Shown one piece after another: positions 1-12,227 of a stretch of 64,000 nucleotides of DNA (its first letter is position 1; the number at the start of each line of letters is the position of its first letter). A model generated the notes under the pieces. The model was not told where the DNA came from and ran no database searches. It worked only from the letters and a program-made list of their open reading frames with translations. The position numbers and the translations under genes were made by a program. Source of the stretch: Tricholomella constricta (lineage: Eukaryota; Basidiomycota; Agaricomycetes; Agaricales; Lyophyllaceae); the NCBI GenBank assembly GCA_013368375.1, contig JAACJP010000008.1, forward strand, positions 248,001-312,000, given 5' to 3'.

Positions 1-295
1 ATAAACAGGAATGGCGTTCGTCGGCACTCAATCCCGCTATTCTTTGGCACCGACTATGATGTCAAACTCGAGGTAATCAAGCATTCATTTGGCGGTCCAC
101 CCCATGCACTTACTATATTTAATAGCCAATCCCGAGTTGCATTTCGCCGGAACGCCCACTCCGATATGAGAGCATAACCGCGGGAGAATATGTCAAGTCG
201 CGTTTACAAGCAACATATGGCTACAGCCAGGAAGTTCACAAATAAATTCCTTCAAACAAGATACATATGTAGATAGTCGTTTCACTTCGCCGCGA
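1..295. other. Window edge, no gene seen
   Basis: No reading frame with recognisable protein similarity or convincing splice structure is visible. The stretch lies just downstream of the 3' end of the minus-strand PRMT3-type gene and probably holds its 3' UTR plus unannotated intergenic DNA. A neighbouring gene may begin outside the window. Confidence 0.4.
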
Positions 296-2387
296 TCACC
301 GAACCTTGAACATCTGAACAACGACCTCGCTCGCGGGGCCTTCTGAGTCTTGTTTGACGGAGAAATGGATCTCGACGTCCAATTCCCGAGAGTTGTCCTC
401 ACTTTTACGACAATGGAAGCTGCCGTGAACGATCGAGCCTACACAACCGAATGATCAGTCAGAGACACTGACAATCAACCATCGCGGCTCACCTTCCGCC
501 ACACTGATAGGTTCACGAAGAAGAAACAAGGTTTGCTTCCAGTGCGTTGGGACGCTTTGAGGGCCAGTGCTGAAGCTCGTTACTGCGTCCTTGTCAACGC
601 ACTGACTTTTCCGCCTCTGCGGCGCACGCTTCCCTCCTGCCGGCCAGATTTCAGCCAACACTACATCGCCTTCTTTGACCACTTTGACTTCTGTGCTTGG
701 GGACACCGGGTTGCCTGCGTATGTGAAAAATGTATCAAAGTAGAGGATGAAGGCGTTGATTTTTGTGCGACGTTCCACTGTTGAGATGAGGGTGAACGAC
801 GAGGAGAAATCCAGCTGGCGAGGCGTTATTTCGCTCAGGAGGAGATCCTGTGGCTAGTCAATGTATGATGGACGTGACATCACAGTAAAGGTACCTTTAT
901 CGTGTATGGGTTGCTGAGGACAGTGTTTGGTCCCACGACGTCAACGATAGCCTCGCCGTACAGATCCTCAGCCATCGCAGACAGGTCAAACCCTGAGTCG
1001 AAAATCAGCAAGCAGATGAAATAAGCTCGGAGATCGCCCACCGTAAACATCGTCCCAGAATCCGATGCGATCCTTGTAAACCTCACTGGCGTCGCATAAC
1101 CCGAGCTTCATTTTGCACTGGCTGGGTGCCATGACACCGCCGGACCGCAAGAAGCGATCACGGGCGTGGAGCACAGAATCAAGCATGGATTCATAGAGGA
1201 GAGCATACCCCATCCACTCCGAGACGATGATATCAACTTCCTTGATGTCATCTGGGAGGGTGATCTCCTCGACCTTCCCCCGGATCACGGTGATGATATC
1301 CTCAAAACCGTTCGCCTTGACAATACGTTCCGCCTTCTCAGCGATGTCGCTCGCATCCACGGCAATTACTCGTTTGGCACCACTCCGAGCGGCGAAAAGC
1401 GAGAGAATGCCGGTCCCACAGCCCACGTCAAGAACGACCGCGTCCCGGAAAAGCATCGGGTTGGTCAAGATAAAATGCGCATATGTCGAGGTTCGTACTT
1501 TGTCCTGAATCATGACCGCATGGATGTCTGAAAAGTAGGGTCAATCATTGAAACTGTTGTAACTTCCCGGAAACGGTACCGTTTTCGCCGTAACTCTTAA
1601 AGTAATGGGTGTCGTCGTCGCGCGCTGGTGGGGCGGTTTGGCTTGGTCCAGGTTCCGATGGGGCCTCTAACAGGCTAGGAACATTCATCTGCTTGCTCAC
1701 GAGTGCGCGATAGTCGACGAAATTTTGTTTTGCAAGTGCTAGTTGCCGCTCTAGCATTTGGATGCGTCGAGCAGGATCAGTGGTTTTGGTATCTTCCTCT
1801 TCAGAATCCGACCAATCGTCAGACTGCACCTCTGTATCATGAGAGGTTATCATCTGGTTTTTGAAAAATGGAGGCGATGCTCACGGAGTAATGGATCATC
1901 TTCAAGGGCAGGTAAAAGGTATTCGTCCGATGTGAAAAAAGCTTCACTCCCATCTAGACGAGACAGATCACTAGAAGACGGTTTCTGAGTCGCATTAATT
2001 AGAATTCTTCGCATTCTTCCTCGCAGAATCAAAAACATACCGTTTTCCGTATGTAGTTGATCAGACGGATCCGTCCATGGAAATCAAGCGCTGAATTGAT
2101 GATATTCAACAAGGAAAGTTGATAGATAGCAAGAATATTCACGTACATAACCTTGAGCAAGTTGCATTCAGATCGAAATCATGGGTTGATTGATCGTATG
2201 CCAGAGCTTCCTCAGCCGAGGGCAGAAGTTTTTCTTCGAAAAGTGATAGACAGGGCACTTTGATCGAAGAATCGGACGCCCAATCGTCCCAGTTCTGATC
2301 ATGGTCGTCAGACTCGCATGATGCGGAGTCACTTCGCGTGTCGTCGTCGTCCGAGAAGTTGGCGGGGGGAGGTAGACGGAGGCTCAT
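296..2387 (-). CDS. Protein arginine N-methyltransferase, PRMT3 type
   Basis: S-adenosylmethionine-dependent methyltransferase that modifies arginines; in other organisms the PRMT3 branch targets ribosomal protein uS5 (Rps2) in the cytosol. Exons read from ATG at 2387 to TGA at 296-298. An acidic N-terminus is followed by a C2H2-like segment (KVPCLSLFEEKLLPSAEEAL, about 2205-2265), then the helix read as GRIRLINYIRKT, a coiled-coil-like linker (RRIQMLERQLALAKQ) and the catalytic core. The core holds the SAM motif VLDVGCGTGILSLFAARSGA, the double-E loop SEWMGYALLYESMLD and the THW loop (SVPTHWKQTLFLL). The last exon ends EVVVQMFKVR. The zinc finger appears to lack two of four usual ligands (see findings). 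PRMT1 is excluded by the N-terminal extension and linker. Confidence 0.92.
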
Positions 2388-3402
2388 GGTATGAGGTAGA
2401 GGAAGTCTTTAATAACTGAGCTTGATCGGAGTTAGATCTTTTGGGTTGTGGGAACATCTAATCTAATCGCTCGAATCCAGTGCACCACGCTTCGGCGCCT
2501 ATGCTTAGGCTACCTACATGCACGCGCTCAAGATCATAATACCGAGTTATGATTAAGTTCTACGACAGCTGCTGTGCCGTATCGCAGTCTCTGCTACCAA
2601 CTGAGGCTACAGCAGGACATGCTTGGACGGCTCTGTTCTCATAGGAATTCACTGTTTTCAAAGGCTGTCTCGAGCTCATGCAAATTAACCTTTCAGATCG
2701 CGCGGAACGTATAAACAGGGTTGTAAAGATTTCAGGTCATCATCTGCTTTTGCAATACGAATGCATGCACCTCCTCTTTACAGTCCACTACGACTGTAGT
2801 CTTCAGCGGCACCCCAAGGAGGTGAACTGAAGGGTGACGTCATGGCTGCGGTCGTGAAGGTCTGCAGCGGGGGTCATCGAGTGCCTTGCTTGGGGGCGCG
2901 TGATGAGATCTATGACTCGACAGTCGTCGAAGTGTTCCTTATTATTAATGAATGCATCAACGTTAACCCAGGGGGTTGAATTGCGATCCCGGCGATTTCA
3001 CTTATAAACTGGGTTGTGAAAACGCAAGAGCCAACGTTCAATCCAGAGAATGTGTCGACTCTTGACCCTTGGGCCAATTCCATTTGCGTCATGAAACGGA
3101 ACCAGTTATGTTGGAGGAAACTACGTATACTTGATTTCTAATTCAGGATTGGCAATTATCAAGCATCTGGATAACCTGAGTCAGATTGCGCAGCCGCAGG
3201 GCACTTTGCCCTGCGCCCACCTATCCCGGTAAACAATTGCGAGTCCATCATACCGTTCTGAGCGCTTGCGCCCTGGCCCTGTGAGACATACGTATTTAAG
3301 GAGGGGTCCTGACTCGAAGGGAAATAATAACACACTGAAAATAAGTCACCTTGTATAAACCACTGCCTCATTCTGGAACACTCTTCCTTGTCAACGATTA
3401 AC
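2388..3402. promoter_or_regulatory. Divergent intergenic region
   Basis: About 1 kb between the start of the minus-strand PRMT3-type gene and the plus-strand small protein gene. No convincing coding exon was found on either strand. A TATTTAAG box at 3293-3300 lies about 100 bp before the downstream ATG and could serve that gene. I see no repeat or tRNA here. Confidence 0.4.
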
Positions 3403-3700
3403 ATGTCGAGCAAATACGCGTCGTCCACCACATCCCTCATCTCCACCAACACCACCTCGTCAAACTGGTCCGCGACGAAGAAACCATCCCAGGCCCAGCA
3501 ACAAGCGCCACACAAGACAAAACCAGTACGTCGCACCACGCTCTGTCGTTACTTGCCCTTGACTGGCTCTCTACGATGCGCAGAGAAAGACAAAGTTGGA
3601 GAAGTCACAGTATAAACCTTATATGAGCGCCTCCAAGTTCGCGGAGCTGGCGAAGAAGAACGGCTGGGCGTCCCCGACGGCGGGGCGGCCCTCATTTTGA
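3403..3700 (+). CDS. Small Ser/Thr-rich basic protein, 79 residues, two exons
   Basis: Joining 3403-3525 and 3584-3700 across a 58-bp GT-AG intron (GTACGT donor, CGCAG acceptor) gives one clean 80-codon frame. The N-terminal half is low complexity (Ser, Thr, Gln). The C-terminal half is compact and looks conserved in style: KSQYKPYMSASKFAELAKKN, then GWASPTAGRPSF and a stop. I do not recognise the family. There is no signal peptide or membrane segment. The ATG at 3403 is chosen because upstream in-frame codons lack another ATG. Reality rests on the in-frame intron and the ordered C-terminus, so it is a good but unproven small gene. Confidence 0.6.
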
Positions 3701-4090
3701 TACCACGCAAGCAATTCGGAACTCTTGTCTATGTTCTGTTTGAGCTTTCGAGCAGTACGTTCGCATCTTCGCAAGATATTCTCAAGCTGACTTTCACTCT
3801 AGTCATTGCCTTAAGAGAGGGAACGCGGAGGAGCAGGCTGGCTCATATTACAGGCGGTTGCTGGGTTACAGGCTCGGAGTAGCACTATCTCATTATTTGA
3901 GATTGGCCTGAGCAGCGAGGACGTTGAGTCAAGGGTTTCGAGAGGCACCTTTTCTCCTTGTCAGTCACATATATATAACTTTCGGTTACTCACCGATATG
4001 AATTATTTTTTCGCGGTATGCCATGACTGGACAAACGCTACGTCCGCAGCCTAGGTGTCGAGTGATCTTGTTTCCTAGAGATAGAGTATG
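3701..4090. other. Convergent 3' region, no gene seen
   Basis: About 390 bp between the stops of the small plus-strand gene and the minus-strand CCDC25 gene. It probably contains both 3' UTRs. No coding exon or repeat was recognised. Confidence 0.4.
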
Positions 4091-5107
4091 TTACATGAAA
4101 TCTTCCTCTAGCTCCCTGCCTGTCTTCCGAGGTACGTCCTCGTCTTCCTCGCCATTGAACAGTGAGTCATACGATCGCGCAGCCTTCTCGGCCTCCCTTT
4201 GGCGCGCAAGCTCCAAGTCGGTTTTTTTCTAAGATGCGTCCAAGTTCGCGCAGAGTTGATTTAATGAGACTGGTAATGACATACCTTCTCGGCTGCCGCT
4301 GCCCGGCGCACTGCAGACTCGACCTTTATGCGGTCCACGCGTTCCTGTTCGTGGTCGACGACTTTCTCAACCTTGGTTTTGTTGAGCCGGTTAACAATGA
4401 CATTCTCGCGTTTGATGACATAGACTATGTTGAAGAGTAAGGCAAGTAATGCAGCGGTATATAATAAAGTTACTCACCTCGTTTAACCTGTGGCAGAACG
4501 AATTCCATGGTTCATACTCATGTATCGGGGAAAGCTGATCTGGCACGCACCCGTTTATCGTTATGGAAGGATACCTGGCCAACAGCCATGTCGCCAGTTT
4601 TCTATGGCCGATCTGAAGGGAGTTTCTCATTTCAAAAAGAGGGGAATGCGCACCTACCTTCAAGTTGTCCCCCGGGGTATATATGATGGTCAGATTGTCC
4701 TTCTTGTTGCCTTGTTCAAGCCCCGTGAGCCCAGAAATATAGACGTGATAGCGCGGCGATACCTTCAATAGAATTTGCCTTCACGAGCTGCGCACAATCC
4801 GCTAACAGAGTCTCCGGTATGCTTTCCCAGGCCATGTTGTCCGGCATGCGGAGGTAGACGTGCGCAGAGGATAGCTTGTCAACGTGAAACCAGACGTCTT
4901 GCGGCCATGCATATCTTATCAAGTCTTCGTCTAGAGGTACAGTTGTTGTGGGTATGATCATTCGGTATCGACGGTGTTACTGACTTTCTACCTTGTCCCG
5001 ACCCATATAGATAAGTGCAGGCGGCTCGACGACTGGTAACAAGTATCAGCGCCAAGAAATGGATAAATTTGTGTTGGATCACCGTTGGATGTGAAGAAGA
5101 GAACCAT
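4091..5107 (-). CDS. CCDC25 homologue (NFACT-R/DUF814 domain)
   Basis: Homologue of coiled-coil domain protein 25, which carries the NFACT-R domain shared with Rqc2/NEMF. Spliced exons read MVLFFTSN, then [20 protein letters not shown], then [20 protein letters not shown], an order matching animal CCDC25. The middle carries LVKANSIEG and [20 protein letters not shown]. The C-terminal part is a charged coiled coil ([20 protein letters not shown]) ending in [20 protein letters not shown] and a final EEDFM. At least six short introns are needed, some in unusual phases, for example a GTCAGT donor inside the KVEN codons. In human cells CCDC25 has been described as a DNA sensor; the fungal role is unknown, and ribosome or RNA association is an inference from the domain. 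It is divergent from RBM25. Confidence 0.9.
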
Positions 5108-5376
5108 CTTGGGGAGGGATTGCGCGAGAGGTACAGTAGGGTCTTGAGGCACAGCTTCGAGAGATAATCTGGAGCGTGGGAACTTTTTGTTATACATAAG
5201 CAACCGACATCTCGTCCGGTGGGAACAACGACATCTAAAGCTTCTCTGCGTTTTTCCTTCTCTCCCACCACCGACTGGCCATAAATCTCCTTTTTTTCGA
5301 CTACAGTAAGTAAGGCTTGCTGTCCTGATCATGTAAAGACACTAAAAAATCTCACAGAAACCTTCGAGCTACAAAG
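5108..5376. promoter_or_regulatory. Shared CCDC25/RBM25 promoter region
   Basis: The 269 bp between the two divergent start codons must hold both 5' UTRs and both core promoters. A pyrimidine-rich tract (ctccttttttt, near 5287) is visible. I do not see a canonical TATA box for either gene. Confidence 0.5.
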
Positions 5377-7667
5377 ATGCAACCTATGCCCAATCGGTTA
5401 GGACTTGGTCTGCGTCCACCTTTGCCGTCTTACGGCCAGGGTCCCTCAATGTCGGCTCTCGCACAGCAGCAGCAAATGCAGTTTGTCCCGCCCCAAGCAC
5501 AGAAGCAAACCACCCTTTTCGTTGGCTCGATATCTGGCGGTATCAACGATGCATTCCTAAACCAACTTTTGACGGTACGGTACCTGCTTCCCATACATCA
5601 GATTCACATTAGACTCAATTATTTACAACGTAGGCATGCGGGCCCATCAAGTCGTTTAAGCGCTTAATCACTCCAGCAAACAAGCCTCAAGGATTCGGCT
5701 TTGCAGAGTTTGAGGAGCCGGATGGGGCGCTGCGTGCGCTTTCGCTGATGAATGGCATAGAGCTGCCGGCGCTAGAAGATGGTTGTGCGAACAAAAAACT
5801 GCTGGTGCGTTGATTCAGTCTTGTGTACTCATTTCCAACCTACGTCGAAAACCACCCTAGGTAAAAGCTGATGAAAAGACACGCGCTTTCCTCGATGCGT
5901 ACCAATCGCAGCGGATGGTCACAAGTGTACGTATAATTCCAATCATATTGCAACGAGTCTTGACAGACCGACAACGAAACTTGATATTTCACACACAGGC
6001 GGACGAGGCGCAGACAGCGCAGTCAAAAGCGAAGCTCGACGAGCTTGTAGCGGACATCAACCGCATGTCGCAGGACGCGGCGAACAGCGGACTCATTGAC
6101 AAAGAAAAATATGTGATTCCGCCGCACCTGCACGACCTGCAAGAGGCCGACCTACCCGAGACGCAGCGCGGACTCGTCATTTCCGAGATTGCGCAGTTCC
6201 GTGAGCGGGCGGCGAAGCGCGAGCGCGAGAAGCTGCGGGACGTGCGTGAGAGCATCCCGATGTCCGTGGCACCCAGTGGGCCGAAAGTGCGCGAGTGGGG
6301 AAAGCCGCAAGGAGGGCAGCAGGGACAGGGAGCAGGGACTCCGGGGTCGTCGCAGCCGAGGAAGGAGCAGGGGTACGGGAAGGGTGCGCAGGGGTATAGC
6401 AAACCAGTGGGCTTTGTAAAAGCAGAAGACGGTGGCGCGGGCGCATATGATGGTGGTGGCCGTCCTGCACCGGGGAAACAGACCAAGACGGATGAAGAAC
6501 TGGAGGAGGAAAGGAAAGAGGCTCGGCGACGGGACGAGGAGATTTCTTTCCGGGATGTGAGTTGGTTGATTGTCTGTGACACATTCGGTTTAATTTCCTT
6601 TTCTTTTCTAAGCGAGAGCGCCGCTACGAGCCTCGGGAACGAACGCGCATCCAGGCGCTTGAGCGTGCAATCGCTCGGGAACGGGCTACTCGAGAGGCAG
6701 AGGATCGCCAACGTATTGAGATGCGGGAACGACTACATATCTGGGACGATGACGAAAGTGACGAGATGTTTTACATCGACCGGTACGTCGCAGCCTCCTT
6801 TTCTTGTGTTTTCCTTTCTTGATATTCATATGGAAAAGGACACGGTGGCGTAATTTACGAGTCAGACGGCTTGAGGCAGAGGAAGCTGCAGATTCCAAAT
6901 CTCGGAGATTCGAAGAACAAGAGGCTGAGAATCTTCGACGTGAGTCTGAGGACTTCCTGGCGCGGCAAATGGATGAGATGCAGGCACTTGCGGAAGAGCA
7001 ACGCAAGGCCGGCTTGTTGTTGGACGACGGCGCACCGGTGAAATTGAATGTGTCCATCGCAGCAGCGCCGTCTAAGGAGCCTGCCGCGAAGGAGAAGGCG
7101 ACCGTGTTTGGGCAGGAGGAGGAGGAGGAAGACGCGGCTAAAAAGCGCAAAGTGCCTCTTGTCAAACTTGATTTCAGCGTGGCGGAGAGTGGGGAACAGA
7201 GGAAGGAGAGGTTGGAGCGGATCCGTATGTCAGTCCCAAGCGACAAGGAGACGCTGTTCAAAGCTAAAGTGAGGTGGGATGGGTTGTCTGATGTGAGTTA
7301 CATTTGTTGCCTTGCTTTTTTACGATTGGCTGATCATCTTTGATGCAGATCATCATCGACCGCAAGTTTGAGCCTCTGGTTAAGCGCTTGATGGTGAAGT
7401 ACCTTGGCGAGATGGAGGAGGAGGACTTGATCATGTTTGTGCTGGAGCATATGAAGGATCATAAGGGACCGCAGAAGCTGGTAGAGGGTCTAGAACCAGT
7501 ACGTAATGACTTTTGTCCTCTCCACCTCCACTGACAGTTGGTTCCTCCCACCGTAGGTGCTCGAGGAAGAGGCAGTTGAGTTTACAGTCAGCTTATGGCG
7601 ACAAGTAATCTTTGAGAGCATGGCCTACAACGAAGGACATTTGACGGAGAAGCTACTTGTGGACTAA
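5377..7667 (+). CDS. RBM25-type splicing factor (RRM + PWI)
   Basis: RNA-binding protein of the U1 snRNP-associated splicing machinery; the yeast counterpart by PWI domain is Snu71. From ATG 5377 the exons give a Pro/Gln-rich N-terminus, an RRM (RNP2 TTLFVGSISGG; RNP1 region KPQGFGFAEFEEPDGALRAL), a glycine-rich region, a long Arg/Glu-rich helical region (EERKEARRRDEEISFRD, RRYEPRERTRIQALERAIAR) and a basic patch AAKKRKVPLVKLDFS. The last exons hold the PWI domain (DRKFEPLVKRLMVKYLGEME, then ALMFVLEHMKDH-like LIMFVLEHMKDHKGPQKLVE) and end TEKLLVD at the TAA 7665-7667. Introns lie at about 5573-5630, 5800-5860, 5927-5995, 6556-6613, 6782-6840, 7293-7347 and 7499-7556. Confidence 0.93.
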
Positions 7668-8536
7668 TGTGTTGTGGGGTAGGCTTATTTCGCCACGAGG
7701 GCAGGTGCGTTGCGTAGCATTGGGAGTTCTTGACTGCTGAGGTGCACATGGCTTCCCACGAGTATAGTATTTGCGGGCGAGGGCTGTCAGGGCATCAGCA
7801 CAAGGCAGCCTGAGAGAAGATGTTTATCGTGACGTGAGTTTACCACCATTCGATCCACTCAGAAATGTAAATAATAGTGCTTTCTCTGACGACGTGTGGA
7901 GCACCCGTGTTATTTTCAAATTGCTGACGTATGCCGAGAACGAGAACGAGAAACGCCTTGGACTCTTGGGAGTCGGAGGGACGCGTCGTTGAGTTCTTAC
8001 GCTTTCATTGGTTCTGCACAGGGTATATTGATGTAGAGAGCGCGGTTCCATGGACCGTGAGCCTCCTCCTTCATCTAGGTGTTTTTTGTTCCACTTTGTG
8101 GGGTCGGATATGCGTCGACCCGGGGATCACGAACGTATCAGTCTACACCATGATCCGACGATCAAAGCACCCATGCGCATCTATCGCAACCGTGCCAATA
8201 TGTCTCTCTCAGGCTTTGGGGATTCTACCAAGGCCCACCAATGTATTTACTACGCAGCAGCCTGTGGTTCGCGTGAAACATCGTCGCAACTAACGTCAGA
8301 TGTGTATTTTGCTGCTAAGTATTATGCGGGATTGAGTGGCCAAACAACGGGATCAAGAGATGACCTTTGATCAGAATATGCTTCGCTGCTTTCATGGCCA
8401 ACAAAAAGGCTTAGCTATGTCATGCATACGCTGCCCGTCTGTTTCCAGCTTGATCCTATTGAGTCGGCGTTCGCTCTATCTGCGCAGTATAAAGTCTGGC
8501 AGAGCGAGCAAGCGCACAATCGTCCCGGTGTCCGCC
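7668..8536. other. Intergenic region upstream of trehalase
   Basis: About 870 bp between the RBM25 stop and the trehalase start. Short open frames occur (for example 7771-7992 and 8050-8370) but none shows family similarity or splice support. It likely contains the RBM25 3' UTR and the trehalase promoter. Confidence 0.4.
8488..8493 (+). promoter_or_regulatory. TATA box of trehalase gene
   Basis: TATAAA lies 44 bp before the chosen ATG at 8537. This fits a short 5' UTR and supports that start over upstream in-frame codons. Confidence 0.45.
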
Positions 8537-11500
8537 ATGCTTACTGCTCTTGCGGCGCTCGCGTGCATCGCCCATGGGGGGCTCGTCCAGGCTCAGACCT
8601 CCGTTTCAAGCGTCTCCGTCCATACCGCTGTTCCAAGCCCGTCTGCTGCTGCCGGAGATTCCTTGCCATCGCAGGCCGCGCTGCCTTCTACGCAGACTTG
8701 GTGCCCTTCAGAGATCTTCTGCGCTGGCCCGGTTGGTATACCGTATTCTGCGTTGTTTTTTTTGTCTTACCAGCTAAGCCTCGCGTAGCTACTGCAAACC
8801 GTCAATATCGCACATCTATTCCCCGATGACAAGACGTTCGCTGACAAGGTTCGTCTCGATGCCGAGGTCACCGCCTCACGTGTTGAACATCAGCCATACA
8901 GCCCACTAGCAAAACAGCACAAGAAGTGCTTGCGGACTTCAAAAATATCTCCACATCGACCACCTATGGTCAAGTTGTCGAGTTTGTCAACAATGACTTT
9001 AAAGGGGAGGGTCTCGAACTCGAGGCCCTTGTCCTTAACAACTTTAAGGAGGAGCCGTCATTCCTCAACAACGTTTCTCAGCCCATCGTGAAAGCCTTCT
9101 CGAAGGTAGTCCACGGTTATTGGAACAAACTAATCAGGGGCACGAACGCGTCTGGAATCTGCCCAGGCGGATCCAAGGGATGTGAGAGCTCCCTTATCCC
9201 ACTCAACCATACATTCGTAGTACCCGGTACGTGTCCCGTATATACCCCTTCACTGATCGTCTAGAAATATCATTATGAACTAGGTGGCCGCTTCAGGGAA
9301 CAATATTACTGGGACAGCTTCTGGATCCTGGAAGGTTTGATTGAGTCCGAGCTATTTGATATCGCGAATGCAACGCTGCAGAACTTTATGGACGAGCTCG
9401 ACCGCTTCGGGTTCATTCCCAATGGTGGCCGTATCTACTGTATGTACCTTTCTGCGGTCCTTGCACATGCCAACCTAACCTTGTTTCCCAGATTTGAACA
9501 GATCGCAGCCTCCATTATTCATCCAGGCTAGGCATGTCATATTCGGAGCATGGCTTGAACTGACATCATACTATAGATGCTGTCGCGCTATGTCACAACG
9601 AGCAGCGACCAGAGCATCCTCCGACGCGCTCTGCCGTTGGCTGAGGTACGACATAGATTGAAAGTTCGTCCTTGACAGTCGTTCAAGGTTTTAATATTTA
9701 GAAAGAGCTCAAATGGTGGGATGACAATCGCTCCATTCAAGTGACTTCCGCGTCGAATGCAACGCACAAGGTGTACAGATACTCGGTTTCTAACACTGCC
9801 CCGCGCCCCGAGTCTTATCTCACAGGTTCGTTAGATCTTGTTTGACTGTATGACATTCACTAACTGATATTGCCCCACAGATTATAAGACTGCTAATGAA
9901 CCGAATAATTTGAACGAAACTCAACGATCTGCATTGTACGCCGAGCTTGCGAGCGGTGCTGAGAGTGGTAGGTTCTCTTTATGACGCATATGACATATCA
10001 ACACTTCCCTAATCATTAGCTCTCTAGGATGGGATTACACAGTTCGATGGTTCGCGCACACCGATGACGGTAGTAACGATGGTCTCCGGAGCCTCAATGT
10101 CAGGAACACCATCCCGATTGACCTCAACAGCATCCTATGTGAGTTCTTCGCGCGTATATTTCGAAGCTCCAACTGATGCGTAGCCTGAATCACAGACAAG
10201 AACCATGTTCTCCTCGCCAATCTCTACGGTTCTGATAACAGCAGCGCAGCATCCAGGCACCGCACGGCGGCGGCAGCCCTCCGTGCAGGTATCATAGACC
10301 TCCTTTGGGATCCTTCCAAGGTGCGTGCCTCTTCACCCATCTTTGCCAGCATATGGCCCATTCAGCTTTGATCTATATTCTAGCTCGCCTTCTACGACTA
10401 CAACCTCGCGACGAAGGCACGCAACAATATCTTCACCGCCGCAAACTTCTACCCCCTCTGGAGTGGCATCGTCCCCGACGAGATCCTAAGCGGCCAAGAA
10501 AAGGCCTTTGGCTACTTCTCTTCGCTCAACCTTGTGCTCAACCGCTACAACGGCACCTTCCCCGCCACCTTCATCGACTCCGGGCTCCAATGGTAAGTTG
10601 TCATTATTTTCCCCTTTTCTCCTTCTTCCTGACACGCACTCGCAGGGACGCTCCGAACACCTGGCCCCCGCACCAATACATCGTACTACAAGCCCTGCGC
10701 GCACTCCCCACCAACCTCACCTCTGACCGGCTTCCTGTGCCCACAGATGCCCAGTCCAGCTTTAACCTTGTCCCTGAGGGCCAGCTCGGGCTAAGCGAGG
10801 CGCAGCTTCCAGGCCAGCCGATCCACGCCGACGCTAATGGTGTGGTGAACGCCACCGCCTCCGGACCCGGCGCGGACGTCAGCAGGGTGAATGGGACAGT
10901 CCTGAATGGGGGGACTGCTGTGGAAGGCGAGGGGTGGGCGAAGGCCCTGGAGAGGCAGCTTGCAAATCGGTACATGGCGAGCGCGTTCTGTAGTTGGTGA
11001 GTTGGCCCGTGATGTTTAATTTTCTATACGTGCGTGTGGCTGCGGTGCTGATGTGATTTGGTATGGTGATGAAGGCATGCGACGGGCGGGTCTATTGAGG
11101 GGTTGGTTCCGAGGCTTTCGGACGACCAGCTGAGCATAACCAACAGCATCAGCAACACAGGAAACGTCCGTCCGTTCTTTACTTCCGTTAGCTTCTCATT
11201 CCATAAATATACTGACTTATGTGGCAGATGTTTGAGAAGTTCTCGAACTTAGATATCGACTCTGCTGGGCGTGGAGGGGAATACACCGTGCAGGTAAGCA
11301 TTTTGTTCCTCTCCCTACTCCACAGATAACATACATCAACTTCCGATGCTCACCGCGCGTTCGAATGTACAGGCTGGCTTTGGATGGACGAACGGTGTCG
11401 TGCTGTGGATAGCGAGCGTCTACGGCGGCGTGCTCGCGGAGCCGCAGTGTCCCAATCTCCTCGATGTGGCAACCGGCGGAGGCGCAGGCGCAGGTGCAGG

Positions 11501-11606
11501 CGGGGGCGGGGGCGGGGGCAAGAACGCTGCAACGGGTCTGGTGTGGAACGGCTCGCCCACTGTGCTGGCACTCGCTGTATTGGGTGTGCTGGCTCAGCTG
11601 CTGTAA
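8537..11606 (+). CDS. Secreted GH37 trehalase, probably GPI-anchored
   Basis: Hydrolyses trehalose to two glucose molecules outside the cell or at the wall. ATG 8537 opens a signal peptide (MLTALAALACIAHGGLVQA). Family signatures follow in order: GGRFREQYYWDSFWILEGL (GH37 signature 1), FGFIPNGGRIYYLNRSQPPL, AESGWDYTVRWFAHTDDGSN holding the Asp that matches the E. coli TreA catalytic acid, QWDAPNTWPPHQYIVLQALR (signature 2), and GRGGEYTVQAGFGWTNGVV holding the Glu that matches the catalytic base. Many N-glycosylation sequons are present. The C-terminus is a glycine-rich linker, KNAATGLVWNGS and a hydrophobic tail (PTVLALAVLGVLAQLL), the pattern of a GPI attachment signal. About a dozen short introns interrupt the gene. 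Neutral cytosolic trehalase is unlikely because of the signal peptide and missing calcium/regulatory N-terminus. Confidence 0.93.
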
Positions 11607-12227
11607 GGACAATACTGCTTACATTTGAAAGGCGGCTATCGGCGTTATGTGAGGCAAAAGGAAGTTGAAATCGTGCTCTGTTACTTAGTTGTGTAATTGT
11701 GACTTGGATGGTCGTTGTGGTATCGAATTGAATGAATTACTCGTTGATTGATGGTGGTACTTGGCAAACGAAAGAGTGAATGCGCTTCAGTGTAGCGTAT
11801 TGCAGATAGTGTAATCCTACATCTTGACTTTTTCGTTGGTAGGTTTCCAGGCGGACGGGATATTGAGTATGAAATGAAGGATGTTGGGCAACCTGAAGAT
11901 GTCCGTCTAGGGATGCCTCTTTTTCTCGAAGTGCTTGCTCGCATTCTGCTCCGAGCACAATGTTATTAAAGAACCCGGAATGTTGTGAGCAACTTCGGTT
12001 CCGTGCTTGGATGTAAAAAGTTATATGTATCATATGCAATGCTCGTTATGCAGTACATGAGACGTTAGGTACAAGGCCCGAGGAACAATCCAATCGATGC
12101 GGCCCGAAACTGAGGTCCTGGCTTCGCTACTTAAAAGAGGGAGGGGCGTGAACTCAGACACGTATCCTACTATGGCGTTAGTGCCTACTTAACGAAAATG
12201 AGGTGACAGCATTCACACCGTGCGTTC
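11607..12227. other. 3' region of trehalase, no gene seen
   Basis: About 620 bp between the trehalase stop and the stop of the kinase fragment on the other strand. Short frames occur on the minus strand but have no recognisable similarity. It probably holds the trehalase 3' UTR. Confidence 0.4.

Noticed and set aside
5989..6711. 240-codon minus-strand open frame
   Set aside because: It lies antisense to RBM25 exons and is a Ser/Cys/Arg-rich shadow of the Arg/Glu-rich coding sequence.
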